DNA from: Alkalimonas collagenimarina
GTDB lineage: Bacteria > Pseudomonadota > Gammaproteobacteria > Enterobacterales > Alteromonadaceae
NCBI RefSeq assembly: GCF_030717845.1
Contig: NZ_JAUZVZ010000009.1
Coordinates: 62,001-126,000 of the forward strand
Direction of reading: 5' to 3'
DNA length: 64,000 nt
Within the stretch, counting starts at the first letter, position 1. Every line of letters starts with the position of its first letter. Positions 33,902-43,416 of the stretch are shown here, piece after piece. The notes beneath the pieces are model-generated. The model did not search any database. It was not told the DNA's origin and saw nothing but the letters and a program-made list of their open reading frames with translations. The position numbers and the translations under genes are program-made.

Positions 33902-34915
33902 ATGCGGGTTCTGGGTATTGAAACATCTTGTGATGAAACAGGCATCGCTATTTATGATAGCGAACTTGGCTTATTAAGCCATGTGTTGTATAGCCAGATC
34001 GACCTGCATGCGGATTACGGTGGTGTGGTACCAGAGCTTGCGTCGCGTGATCATGTTCGTAAAACCCTACCTTTAATCCGTCAGGCACTGGAGGAAGCAA
34101 ACTGCACAGCAATGGACATTGATGGTGTAGCGTACACGGCAGGGCCTGGTTTAGCAGGAGCTTTATTGGTTGGTGCTTCCATTGGCCGCAGTCTGGCCTT
34201 TGCCTGGCATAAGCCAGCGGTGGGAGTTCATCATATGGAAGGCCATTTATTAGCTCCGATGTTAGAAGCTGAGCCACCTGCCTTTCCTTTTCTCGCCTTA
34301 CTGGTGTCGGGTGGGCATACTCAGCTGGTTGATGTTCAAGGGATTGGTCAGTATCAGTTGTTGGGGGAATCCATTGATGATGCTGCCGGAGAGGCTTTTG
34401 ATAAAACGGCTAAGTTGATGGGGCTGGACTACCCCGGTGGCCCCTTGCTGGCAAAAATGGCGACTCAGGGTGATGCCAAGGCATATCGCTTTCCACGCCC
34501 GATGTTGGACAGGCCAGGGTTGGACTTTAGTTTTAGTGGTTTGAAAACCTCGGCAGCCAATGTCATTGCCAAAGCCGGGCGCAGTGAACAGGAGCAGGCT
34601 GATATTGCCGCATCGTTTCAGCAGGCCGTAGTCGATACTCTGGTAGCAAAGTGTGAACGAGCCTTGCAGCAAACCGGATTAACCCGCTTGGTGGTGGCTG
34701 GCGGTGTTAGTGCCAATACCTCACTGCGCGAGCAATTGGCTGCTTTGTTGCAAAAACGGGGGGGGCAGGTGTTTTACCCACGTAAAGAGTTTTGTACAGA
34801 CAACGGGGCGATGATTGCGTTTGCTGGTCATCAACGGTTAGTGGCGGGGCAGCAGCAGGATTTGACTATTGCTGTGCAGCCACGTTGGCCGATGGAGCAG
34901 TTGAGTGCACTGTAG
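33902..34915 (+). CDS. tsaD: tRNA N6-threonylcarbamoyladenosine transferase TsaD
   Basis: A 337-residue protein (same length as E. coli TsaD) that transfers the threonylcarbamoyl group to A37 of ANN-decoding tRNAs, with TsaB and TsaE. Key features are [10 protein letters not shown] at the N-terminus, the metal-binding H-x-x-x-H in [16 protein letters not shown], and [10 protein letters not shown] near the C-terminus. The start at 33902 follows GAGG; the upstream frame is unsupported. Divergent from rpsU, as in many gammaproteobacteria. Confidence 0.96.
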   Translation: MRVLGIETSCDETGIAIYDSELGLLSHVLYSQIDLHADYGGVVPELASRDHVRKTLPLIRQALEEANCTAMDIDGVAYTAGPGLAGALLVGASIGRSLAFAWHKPAVGVHHMEGHLLAPMLEAEPPAFPFLALLVSGGHTQLVDVQGIGQYQLLGESIDDAAGEAFDKTAKLMGLDYPGGPLLAKMATQGDAKAYRFPRPMLDRPGLDFSFSGLKTSAANVIAKAGRSEQEQADIAASFQQAVVDTLVAKCERALQQTGLTRLVVAGGVSANTSLREQLAALLQKRGGQVFYPRKEFCTDNGAMIAFAGHQRLVAGQQQDLTIAVQPRWPMEQLSAL

Positions 34916-34916
34916 A

Positions 34917-35522
34917 TCACTCTTTTAAGTTTTTGCCTTTATCCCAGACCCGGCTTTCCTGGCCATGCCACAGCCGGAAAATATTTTGTCGATGACGGGC
35001 AATGATCAGCAGGCTTAGCATAAATACCGGTAGGGTATACATAGGTTTAATAAACCAGGTGAAGATAGGTGCTAAGCCTACAGTGATAATAGCGGCTAGT
35101 GATGAGTAGCCCGTAATCGCCAATACCACGACCCAGCTAGCGATCAATAGCCCGGTTAACTCCAATCCAATTGGCATCATGGTGCCAAGGGCTGTGGCGA
35201 CGGCTTTACCACCTTTAAAACCGAAAAACAGCGGATAGATATGGCCGAGGCAAGCGCAGATACCAATGAGCCCAAGATACAAGGGTTCTATGCCTAAAAA
35301 GTAGGACCCCCATACCGGGATGGTACCTTTCAAAATATCAAATAACAGCACCAATGCCGCTGGCAATTTACCGCCAGTACGCAGTACATTGGTGGCACCG
35401 GGATTATTGGAGCCAGTGGTTCGGGGATCCGGCAGGCGAAACAGGCGGCTGACCAGAACTGCAGACGAGATGGAACCAAGCGCATACGCCAATAGCATCA
35501 TCATTAAGATCAGCGGTGTCAT
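34917..35522 (-). CDS. plsY: Glycerol-3-phosphate acyltransferase PlsY
   Basis: A 201-residue inner-membrane protein with five hydrophobic helices that acylates glycerol-3-phosphate using acyl phosphate. It shows the family motifs [27 protein letters not shown] and [13 protein letters not shown]. Convergent with tsaD (one base apart) and divergent from folB, the usual neighbours. Confidence 0.95.
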   Translation of the reverse strand: MTPLILMMMLLAYALGSISSAVLVSRLFRLPDPRTTGSNNPGATNVLRTGGKLPAALVLLFDILKGTIPVWGSYFLGIEPLYLGLIGICACLGHIYPLFFGFKGGKAVATALGTMMPIGLELTGLLIASWVVVLAITGYSSLAAIITVGLAPIFTWFIKPMYTLPVFMLSLLIIARHRQNIFRLWHGQESRVWDKGKNLKE

Positions 35523-35665
35523 CAGTGCGGTTCCTCAGCTCGTCATATCTTTTGTGTCGAGGTACTGTTTTACGTTAAGATCGCGTTTGCCCGGTCAGTG
35601 TGGTGACAACAAAACCTATCGACCTACCTGATCATCTTACCCCGAACGTCATGCGGAATGAACTG

Positions 35666-36019
35666 ATGGATAGCGTTTTTATTAAAAAATTGTGCATCGA
35701 TACGGTGATTGGTGTGTATGAATGGGAAAAAGCCATTCAACAGCGCTTGGAGCTGGATCTGGAGTTAAGCTGCAATACGGCAGTGGCTGCCGCGCAAGAT
35801 GATATTCGCCAGGCGTTGGATTACAGTGTTATTGCCCAGCAAGTCACGGATTTAGTCACGGCTGAGCCCATCGAGCTCATTGAAACCGTAGCGGAGCGGG
35901 TGGCCACTTTGCTGCTGGCTAATTTCAGTACGGATCGGGTTCAGGTTACCGTTCATAAACCTGGGGCCGTACCAACTGCTCAAACTGTTGGTGTGCGCAT
36001 TGTTCGGGAACGCAGTTAA
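35666..36019 (+). CDS. folB: Dihydroneopterin aldolase FolB
   Basis: A 117-residue folate-pathway enzyme. It begins MDSVFIKKLCIDTVIGVYEWE, colinear with E. coli FolB (MDIVFIEQL), and has LDYSVIAQQVTDLV and the active-site region KPGAVPTAQTVGV. The start at 35666 was set by that alignment; upstream in-frame ATGs exist. The stop overlaps the folK start (TAATG). Confidence 0.93.
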   Translation: MDSVFIKKLCIDTVIGVYEWEKAIQQRLELDLELSCNTAVAAAQDDIRQALDYSVIAQQVTDLVTAEPIELIETVAERVATLLLANFSTDRVQVTVHKPGAVPTAQTVGVRIVRERS

Positions 36020-36513
36020 TGGCTTTTATTCTCGTTAGTGTCGGCAGCAATATCGAGCGTGAATACCACGTCCGCGTAGCGATTGATGAACTGACGCGAG
36101 CCTTTGGCACCCTGATGATATCATCGGTATACGAGAGTGAAGCGGTCGGTTTTGACGGCGACCCATTTTACAATCTGGTGGTGGGGGCAAATACCGACTT
36201 AGCGGTCGCTGAGTGTGTGCACCTGTTTAAGCAGATTGAAAACCGGCATGGTCGTAAACGCAACGTGGCCCGCTTTTCTGGTCGCACCTTGGATCTGGAT
36301 TTACTGACGTATGATCAACTGGTGTGTCAGCAACCGATTGAGTTACCGCGTGATGAAATCACCAAGAATGCTTTTGTACTCTGGCCTATGGCCGAACTGG
36401 TGCCTGAACAAAGGCACCCAGTGGCAGGGTTAACCTATCAGCAGCTGTGGCAGCAATATACCAAACATCAAAAGTTATGGACGGTTCCTTTTTCATGGAG
36501 TGAAGTGAAGTGA
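36019..36513 (+). CDS. folK: 2-amino-4-hydroxy-6-hydroxymethyldihydropteridine pyrophosphokinase FolK
   Basis: A 164-residue HPPK, the enzyme after FolB in folate synthesis. It has [13 protein letters not shown] near the start, [12 protein letters not shown], and the [16 protein letters not shown] motif with the ATP/Mg-binding Asp residues (DLDLL). Translationally coupled to folB and overlapping uppP. Confidence 0.94.
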   Translation: MAFILVSVGSNIEREYHVRVAIDELTRAFGTLMISSVYESEAVGFDGDPFYNLVVGANTDLAVAECVHLFKQIENRHGRKRNVARFSGRTLDLDLLTYDQLVCQQPIELPRDEITKNAFVLWPMAELVPEQRHPVAGLTYQQLWQQYTKHQKLWTVPFSWSEVK

Positions 36514-37316
36514 GTGTATTTGAAATCATTGTATTGGCCATAATTCAGGGTATTACTGAGTTTTTACCGATCTCGTCATCGGCCCATTTAATTTTACCTT
36601 CAGCGATTTTGGGCTGGCAGGATCAAGGCATTGCTTTTGATGTGGCGGTGCATGTGGGTACCTTGTTGGCGGTGATGATCTATTTTCGTCAGGATGTGGG
36701 GCAATTAGTCGTGGGCTGGGTCAATTCGTTGCGTGGTCAGCAAAGCAGTTACGGCACCCTGGCCTGGATGCTGATTGTCGCAACGATTCCTGCAGGTCTG
36801 GCTGGTTTGCTCTTTGCCGGCGTCATTGAAACTTTTTTACGTTCTCCCTGGGTTATTGCGGCCACCACCATCGTGTTTGGCTTGTTGTTGTTAGTTGCGG
36901 ATCGAGCCGCAAAACAAAACAAGGATGTCATGCACTTAAGCTGGCGGCAGGTGGTGATACTGGGTTGTGCTCAGGCTGTGGCACTGATCCCAGGCACGTC
37001 ACGCTCTGGTATCACCATGACAGCAGGTTTACTGCTTGGGCTGGATCGGATCAGTGCCGCTCGTTTTTCATTTTTGATGTCAATTCCAATTATTGTGCTG
37101 AGTGGCGGCTACCAGGCATCCAAGTTACTGAGTGAGCCGGAAGCCTACGATACCTTCGCTTTAGGCTTCGGTGCGGTATTAGCCTTTATCAGTGCGCTTA
37201 TTTGTATTCACTTCTTTTTGAAAATCATCAGCCGTATGGGCATGCTGCCCTTTGTTATTTACCGGTTGGCGCTGGGCCTTGGCCTGGTGGTGTTTCTGAC
37301 CTGGTACTCTGTCTGA
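36510..37316 (+). CDS. uppP: Undecaprenyl-diphosphatase UppP (BacA)
   Basis: A 268-residue inner-membrane phosphatase that recycles the cell-wall lipid carrier. The two family signatures are present: [17 protein letters not shown] (catalytic Glu and Ser) and [12 protein letters not shown] (catalytic Arg). About eight helices. The GTG start overlaps the folK stop. Confidence 0.95.
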   Translation: MSVFEIIVLAIIQGITEFLPISSSAHLILPSAILGWQDQGIAFDVAVHVGTLLAVMIYFRQDVGQLVVGWVNSLRGQQSSYGTLAWMLIVATIPAGLAGLLFAGVIETFLRSPWVIAATTIVFGLLLLVADRAAKQNKDVMHLSWRQVVILGCAQAVALIPGTSRSGITMTAGLLLGLDRISAARFSFLMSIPIIVLSGGYQASKLLSEPEAYDTFALGFGAVLAFISALICIHFFLKIISRMGMLPFVIYRLALGLGLVVFLTWYSV

Positions 37317-37344
37317 GTTGAGTATGCCATGAGCGGAGCTGATC

Positions 37345-38694
37345 ATGTACGATCCGTTACTGGATAAAGAGCCCGGAGTCGGGAGTCCTTATCCGCAATC
37401 GTATTGGTTTGCTAAGCAGGCCGGGCCATTATCGCAGCACCCGTCCTTAAACGACGATATTACCGCAGATATTGTCGTCATTGGAGCCGGTTACACCGGC
37501 TTGAATGCAGCGCGTGAGCTGGCCGAGCGTTTTTCACAACAGGTGGTGCTGCTGGAAGCACATCAACCTGGCTGGGGTTGCAGTGGTCGTAATGCTGGTT
37601 TTGTTTTAAAAGGTACCGGGCGTTTGGGGCCTTTGCAACTGGCTGAGCGCTTTGGCATCAAGCAGGCAAAAGCGTGTTATGCTGAGTACCAGCACGCCTT
37701 TGAACTGGTCGATGCACTGCAACAGCGAGGTCGTATATCCTGTCAGCGGCAGGCACCGGGTTACTACAAACTGGCTCATCATCCACGATTTTTAGCTCCT
37801 TTTCAGCAACAGCTGGAGTTTGCTAATCAGCAGTTGGGTCAGTCATTGCAACTTCTTAGTCCGAGCGAACTGCAGCAGCAGTTGCCGGATCAGCAGGCTA
37901 AAGGCGCGCTGTTCGACCCGGACTGCTATGGTCTGAACCCATTAGAGTTGGTGCTTGGTTATGCAGACATGGCTAAACAGGCGGGTGTTACTCTGTATGG
38001 CGGTTCGCCGGTACTCAGCTGGCAAACGCCGCAGGGCTTGCATCGCCTCATCACGCCGCAGGGCTCAGTTCGGGCAAAGAAAGTACTGATTGCCACCAAT
38101 GGCTATACGCCGAAAAATTTTCATCCGCTGTTACAGGGGCGGTTGTTACCGGTGCTTAGCAGTATCATTGTCACCCAGCCATTAACGGCTGATGAGCTGG
38201 CCCGCTGTGGTATTCAGGGCCAGCCCATCGTGATGGATACCCGGGCGCTGAAATACTACTACCGTTTGCTGCCGGATGGGCGCTTGTTGTTTGGCGGACG
38301 TGGGGCGATACGTGGTCGTGATGCTGATAAGCCTCGTTATGCTGCCCAGCTACTGGCTGCGTTAAAGCGAAGCTTCCCTGCGTTACAGCAGATCACCGTG
38401 GATTATCAGTGGAGTGGCTGGGTGGCCGTATCGATGGATGATATGCCGCATCTGTATCAAGCCCCTCAAGATAGCCCCTATGCCGGTGTTAGTTATGCCG
38501 CAGGCTATTGCGGCAGCGGTTTATCATTTTCCGCTTTGGCCGGCCAGCGGCTGGCCGAGCTGGCGATGGGGCAGTCCATTCCATTGTTACCATGTTATCA
38601 ACAACCGCTACGTACTTTTCCGTTTGCTCGCTGGCGCCGAGTTGGTCAGCGGCTGTATTATCAGTGGGGCCGCTGGCAGGATCAGCGGCGTTAA
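37345..38694 (+). CDS. DAO-family FAD-dependent oxidoreductase (PuuB/OrdL-like)
   Basis: A 449-residue flavoprotein with the FAD-binding Rossmann motif GAGYTG (residues ~47-52) and the DAO-family ending YCGSGLSFSALAGQRLAEL. The pattern SYWFAKQAG near the start and EAHQPGWGCSGRNAGF match the gamma-glutamylputrescine oxidase branch. No other putrescine genes are nearby, so the amine substrate is uncertain. GGAG precedes the ATG. Confidence 0.8.
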   Translation: MYDPLLDKEPGVGSPYPQSYWFAKQAGPLSQHPSLNDDITADIVVIGAGYTGLNAARELAERFSQQVVLLEAHQPGWGCSGRNAGFVLKGTGRLGPLQLAERFGIKQAKACYAEYQHAFELVDALQQRGRISCQRQAPGYYKLAHHPRFLAPFQQQLEFANQQLGQSLQLLSPSELQQQLPDQQAKGALFDPDCYGLNPLELVLGYADMAKQAGVTLYGGSPVLSWQTPQGLHRLITPQGSVRAKKVLIATNGYTPKNFHPLLQGRLLPVLSSIIVTQPLTADELARCGIQGQPIVMDTRALKYYYRLLPDGRLLFGGRGAIRGRDADKPRYAAQLLAALKRSFPALQQITVDYQWSGWVAVSMDDMPHLYQAPQDSPYAGVSYAAGYCGSGLSFSALAGQRLAELAMGQSIPLLPCYQQPLRTFPFARWRRVGQRLYYQWGRWQDQRR

Positions 38695-38736
38695 TTCAAG
38701 TACTCGCAAGGCTAACTTAAGCGTAAAGGAACTTAA

Positions 38737-39453
38737 ATGAACAAAAGTGTGTTGACCAACCTTATTGCTGCGGCATTGATTCTGTTGGGATGGGTTCTGG
38801 CCCAGCCCTGGCTGTTGACGGTCGGTTTATTTGCTTTATCCGGCGCCTTAACCAACTGGTTGGCCATACATATGTTGTTTGAAAAAGTGCCCGGCTTGTA
38901 TGGCTCAGGCGTGATCCCAGCGCGGTTTGAAAGCTTTAAGGGCAGTTTGCAGCAACTGATGATGACGCAGTTCTTTTCAGCTGAGAATATCGACCGCTTT
39001 TTACGCCAGCAAGATGAGTATGGCGAGCCGATGCGGCTGGAACTCGGGCCGGTGATTGAGCAAGTCGAACTGGATCCTGCCTTTGATGCCTTACTTAAAG
39101 TCGTCGAGGGATCAAAGTTTGGCTCTATGCTCAGCATGGTGGGTGGCAATAAAGTACTGCAGCCACTGCGGGAGCCTTTCATTCAGGAATTAAAAACGGC
39201 TCTGATCGATATAGCGGATTCGGATGAATTTCAACAGCAGGTATTGTTGCAGCTGGAGCAACCTGAGCAAATGCAGCACATGCAACAGCATATCGAAACC
39301 ATCGTCGCTGCGCGTATCAATGAACTGACGCCCGAGCTGGTGAAAAGCATTGTGCAACAGATGATCCACGAACATCTCGGCTGGCTGGTGGTCTGGGGTG
39401 GTTTCTTTGGCGGCCTGCTGGGTTTGCTGGCTGCATTGTTGTTGAATCAGTAA
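38737..39453 (+). CDS. DUF445 family membrane protein
   Basis: A 238-residue protein with hydrophobic segments at ~5-45 and ~215-235 and the DUF445 core TNWLAIHMLFEKVPG and GSGVIPARFESFK. The middle is helical and hydrophilic. The family has no assigned function. It is probably transcribed with the upstream oxidoreductase (42-base gap). Confidence 0.85.
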   Translation: MNKSVLTNLIAAALILLGWVLAQPWLLTVGLFALSGALTNWLAIHMLFEKVPGLYGSGVIPARFESFKGSLQQLMMTQFFSAENIDRFLRQQDEYGEPMRLELGPVIEQVELDPAFDALLKVVEGSKFGSMLSMVGGNKVLQPLREPFIQELKTALIDIADSDEFQQQVLLQLEQPEQMQHMQQHIETIVAARINELTPELVKSIVQQMIHEHLGWLVVWGGFFGGLLGLLAALLLNQ

Positions 39454-39495
39454 GCACACTGCAGGCACTTAGCCTGCGGGTGTGCTTTGTTTATT
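39453..39495. terminator. Bidirectional hairpin between DUF445 and MFS genes
   Basis: AGCACACTGCAGGC and GCCTGCGGGTGTGCT pair with one bulge, followed by TTTGTTTATTT on plus. It serves the convergent gene ends. Confidence 0.6.
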
Positions 39496-39505
39496 TAAGT
39501 TAACC

Positions 39506-40843
39506 TTACCCCGGATGCTGATGTTCAGCCGCGGTTTCGTTGTGATGCCCCGGTGTTGCCATCGGCTTGTTCTCATGGCGCCATAACAACAAGGCGAAGA
39601 TGAGGCCGGTGACGGCCAGACCGGTGTAAAACCACATGCCCGGTGCATAGCCTGCAATGTTGTCGGCACTGGCTTGGTTCATATCGTTCAGATAACCAAT
39701 TACCGGCGGTACGATGGACCAGCCAATTTGCTGGCACAGCGTCATGGTAGCGTACGCCGTCCCTAAACGGCGTTGATCCACGGTATAGGCGACCGAAGGC
39801 CACATGGCGGCTGGTACCAGCGAAAACACACAGCCCAGCAACAACATCACCAGCAATAACGTGAGCGGGATGGCACTGCCAAATACCATCACCGGCACGC
39901 CCGCAGGCAGATAGGTAACGGCCAGAAACAGCGGCAACATCATCAAACAACCGAGCGTCATAAAGAGCCCTCGTCGGCCGACTTTATCAATCAATAAGCC
40001 AAAGAGTGGTGTAGCAATAATGGCGGAGACCATCATCATGCTATTCAGCATGCCAGCGGCTTCGCGCGCCAGACCATGCGCTTCTTGAAAGTACATGATG
40101 GCAAAGGTACGAAATGGGAAGATGGTGGAGTAAAACACCACACACAGTGCCACGATGTACCAGTAACGCTGGCCAAACAGAAACAACTCTTTGAACTTCA
40201 ATTGGTCGGTTTGCTCAGTGACGCCGAGATTAAAACGACCTTCACAGCGCTTTTCCTGCAGCCAATACAGTACGGCTGCCGTGACTGATATACCGGCAAA
40301 AGCAGTGGCCAGCCAGAGTGGATCTTGCCAGTTGCTGTACAATGGGCTGGCAAAGTTAGTCGACCAATCAGCTGATGCTGAGCCAAGTCGCGATAGCGAT
40401 AAGTTGATGCCAAAGGCAAAGCTAAGCTCTTTGCCTTTAAACCATTTCGCCAGCACCGTGGTAGCAGCGACAATCAGCGGCTCTGAGCCCAGGCCCAGCA
40501 GCAAACGGCCACTGGCCATGATCTCATAGCGTGGGCTCAGTGCAGTGACCACAGCACCGACTAAGCAGATACTGGCAAACAACAGCAGTGCGCGTTTGGT
40601 ACCATAGCGGTCGATAATAATCCCGCCAATCAGCAAGGCGACGATGGCACCCAGATTGTATACTGAGATTAGAAAGCCGGTTTGCTGATTGCTGAAACCG
40701 AGATCGCTTTGCAACAAGTCGATTACGGGGCCAAGTGAATCGTAGACATAATAATTGCCAAACATGGCCAGGCTGACAAACAGCAGTACCAGCCAGCGAT
40801 GCAGCGGGGTTGGCCGCGGTAACGCGGCAGTGGACGTAGTCAT
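39506..40843 (-). CDS. Major facilitator superfamily transporter
   Basis: A 445-residue inner-membrane carrier with 12 hydrophobic segments and the MFS loop motif GGIIIDRYGTKR. The TM1 pattern NYYVYDSLGPVIDLLQ resembles the MFSD1 group, whose animal member moves dipeptides, but this is a tentative resemblance. It is divergent from an M13 peptidase. The start at 40843 (MTTSTAALPRP) was chosen as it directly precedes TM1; the frame runs 27 codons further up. Confidence 0.8.
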   Translation of the reverse strand: MTTSTAALPRPTPLHRWLVLLFVSLAMFGNYYVYDSLGPVIDLLQSDLGFSNQQTGFLISVYNLGAIVALLIGGIIIDRYGTKRALLLFASICLVGAVVTALSPRYEIMASGRLLLGLGSEPLIVAATTVLAKWFKGKELSFAFGINLSLSRLGSASADWSTNFASPLYSNWQDPLWLATAFAGISVTAAVLYWLQEKRCEGRFNLGVTEQTDQLKFKELFLFGQRYWYIVALCVVFYSTIFPFRTFAIMYFQEAHGLAREAAGMLNSMMMVSAIIATPLFGLLIDKVGRRGLFMTLGCLMMLPLFLAVTYLPAGVPVMVFGSAIPLTLLLVMLLLGCVFSLVPAAMWPSVAYTVDQRRLGTAYATMTLCQQIGWSIVPPVIGYLNDMNQASADNIAGYAPGMWFYTGLAVTGLIFALLLWRHENKPMATPGHHNETAAEHQHPG

Positions 40844-41047
40844 GGTGGTCGATTTCTCGTTATTAGTATGTGTTTGATAAAAGATCGAAGTGTTCACTCT
40901 AGCTGAGCCTGTGCTATCAGGCAATGGCAGACTATAGCCAATAAATGCAGCTGCTCATTCAGGTTTTGTTACAAAAGAGGTTTGCAGCCTGTGAGCAGAT
41001 GGCAGTAGTATGAACAAAACAGAACAATGTCTCATAGGATACCTACA

Positions 41048-43126
41048 ATGAAAAAAGTTAGCTTATTGGCCGTTAGCGTGGCGATGGCGCTAGGTTTAGC
41101 GGCATGTGACAGCAATTCCGGCAGACCAGGGCAGCAGGAACAAGTGGCGTCAGAGATGACAGCACAGAGCGCACTCAGCTCTGGCGTTGATGTAGAGAAC
41201 TTTGACAGTAGCGTACGATTGCAGGATGATTTTTATTTGGCGGTCAATGGCAAGTGGATCGAGAATAACCCTATTCCTGCGGATAAATCACGCATTGGCT
41301 CTTTTGATATTTTAGCGGATCAGGCGCAACTGGCCGTGAAAACTATTATCGAAGAAGTGGCCGCCAGCGACAATCTGCAGCCAGGTTCAGATGCCGATAA
41401 GCTGGCTAGTTTTTACAACAGCTTTATGGATATCGAGCGGATCAACCAGCTTGGTTTAACGCCAATCCAAGCACAGTTGCAACGCATTGAGCAATTAGAA
41501 AGCAAAGCTGAGCTGGGGCAGGCGGTAGCCGAACTGCAACGCGATGGGGTTGGTGGTGTTTTTGGCTGGTATGTCAACAACGATGCTCGTGAGTCGACGC
41601 AGTATGCGGTGTACTTATTTCAGGGCGGTTTAGGGTTGCCAGACCGTGATTATTACTTCAATGAAGATGATGACTCCTTACGGATCAAAGCTGCGTATCA
41701 GGACTATGTTGCCGATATGCTTGCTTTGGCCGGTCATGACGATGCCGCCGTTGCTGCTGAGCATATTTTGGCGCTTGAGCATGCGCTGGCTGAACATCAT
41801 TGGACCCGTTTAGAAAGTCGTAATGCTGATAAAACTTACAATAAATTATCGGCGGATGATGTCATTGAGCTGATGGGCAGCTTTGATTGGGCCGGTTACG
41901 GCAGCACCATGGGCTTGCCAGCAGGGCAGGATATCATTGTGGCTCAGCCGTCGTATTTTTCTGGTTTGTCGGAGGTTATTGACGCTACAGAGCTGAGCAC
42001 TTTGCAGGCGTATTTAACTTATCGCACGGTGCATAGCTTTGCGCCTCAGTTAAGTCAAAATTTTGTTGATCGCCGTTTTGCATTCTACAGCCAGACCTTG
42101 CAGGGTGTAGAAGAGCAACAACCACGTTGGAAGCGCGCCGTAGATACCACCAATGGGGTATTGGGTGAGTTGGTGGGTAAATTGTATGTCGAGCGTCATT
42201 TCAATGAAGACGCCAAAGCTCGGATGGAAGCTCTGGTCGATAATTTGATTAAAGCCTATGGCGAGTCGATTAAAGAACTGCCATGGATGTCTGACGATAC
42301 CAAGGTGGCGGCGCTGGAAAAATTAAGTACCTTTACCACCAAAATTGGTTACCCGGACCAATGGAAAGATTACTCCGATCTTGAGATTAAAGCCGATGAT
42401 TTAATTGGTAACAGCATTCGAGCCAATCACCGTGCTTATCAGGAGATGGTTGATAAATTGGGCGGTCCTATTCAGCAGCATGAATGGTTTATGACACCGC
42501 AAACGGTGAATGCCTATTACAACCCGGTGATGAACGAAATCGTCTTCCCTGCGGCTATCCTGCAGCCACCATTTTTTGATATGGAAGCTGATGATGCGGT
42601 GAACTATGGTGGGATTGGTGCGGTGATTGGCCATGAAATTGGCCATGGCTTCGATGATCAGGGTGCGAAATACGATGGCGATGGCAACTTGCGCGACTGG
42701 TGGACAGCGGAAGATTTAGCCCAGTTCCAGCAGTTAGGTGCTCGTTTAAGTGCGCAGTACAGTCAGTTTGAGCCGTTTCCGGGCGTATTTGTTGATGGGG
42801 ACGTGGCCTTGGGCGAAAACATTGGCGATCTGGGCGGTATGACGGTGGCACTGCGTGCTTACAAAATGTCGTTGGATGGTGAGGAAGCACCAGTGCTGGA
42901 TGGCTTTAGTGGCCTGCAGCGTTTCTTTATTGGCTGGGCACAGATCTGGCGCTCGAACTACCGGGAAGAGGCGTTGCGCCGGCAAGTAAGCACTGGTCCT
43001 CATTCACCTCCGCACTATCGGGTGATTGGCGTATTGCCAAATATTCCTGAGTTTTATCAGGCTTTTGATGTGCAGCCAGGCGACGAAATGTATTTGGCAG
43101 AAGAGGAACGCGTCAAGATCTGGTAA
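41048..43126 (+). CDS. M13-family zinc metallopeptidase, lipoprotein (PepO/neprilysin-like)
   Basis: A 692-residue oligopeptidase. The N-terminus MKKVSLLAVSVAMALGLAAC is a lipoprotein signal with the lipobox LAAC, so it should be anchored to the periplasmic face of a membrane. The zinc motif is H529-E-I-G-H533 (VIGHEIGHGFDDQG), with E530 catalytic, followed by the third-ligand motif GENIGDLGG. The NAYYNPVMNEIVFPA and CxxW-less ending YLAEEERVKIW are typical of bacterial M13. It degrades short peptides. Confidence 0.93.
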   Translation: MKKVSLLAVSVAMALGLAACDSNSGRPGQQEQVASEMTAQSALSSGVDVENFDSSVRLQDDFYLAVNGKWIENNPIPADKSRIGSFDILADQAQLAVKTIIEEVAASDNLQPGSDADKLASFYNSFMDIERINQLGLTPIQAQLQRIEQLESKAELGQAVAELQRDGVGGVFGWYVNNDARESTQYAVYLFQGGLGLPDRDYYFNEDDDSLRIKAAYQDYVADMLALAGHDDAAVAAEHILALEHALAEHHWTRLESRNADKTYNKLSADDVIELMGSFDWAGYGSTMGLPAGQDIIVAQPSYFSGLSEVIDATELSTLQAYLTYRTVHSFAPQLSQNFVDRRFAFYSQTLQGVEEQQPRWKRAVDTTNGVLGELVGKLYVERHFNEDAKARMEALVDNLIKAYGESIKELPWMSDDTKVAALEKLSTFTTKIGYPDQWKDYSDLEIKADDLIGNSIRANHRAYQEMVDKLGGPIQQHEWFMTPQTVNAYYNPVMNEIVFPAAILQPPFFDMEADDAVNYGGIGAVIGHEIGHGFDDQGAKYDGDGNLRDWWTAEDLAQFQQLGARLSAQYSQFEPFPGVFVDGDVALGENIGDLGGMTVALRAYKMSLDGEEAPVLDGFSGLQRFFIGWAQIWRSNYREEALRRQVSTGPHSPPHYRVIGVLPNIPEFYQAFDVQPGDEMYLAEEERVKIW

Positions 43127-43153
43127 TCATTTTCTGTTATACTTGTCTGGCTT

Positions 43154-43184
43154 GTGCGACACCGTTTCCGGTGTCGCACTTTTA
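43154..43184 (+). terminator. Rho-independent terminator after the M13 peptidase
   Basis: An 11-bp perfect stem (GTGCGACACCG/CGGTGTCGCAC, loop TTTC) is followed by TTTT. The remaining bases to 43416 hold no gene and should contain the acnB promoter. Confidence 0.85.
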
Positions 43185-43416
43185 TACCAAATGATACCCG
43201 TCGTCTTTTAACCAGACATGAATTGGCTAGAGAACCCTGTTTTCATTCAGCCAACTTATACCGACTATAAGCGGATGAGGGGCAGGCCGGATGTCATTCT
43301 GGCGCTGAATTTCTTATAATTCATGCGGGTTCATTTCCAGAGTCGACTCGGTGAGGTAGTGTCCAGCAGGACAGCAGCCCACACCGATAGCCATCAACGA
43401 CCAAGAGGACATTACT

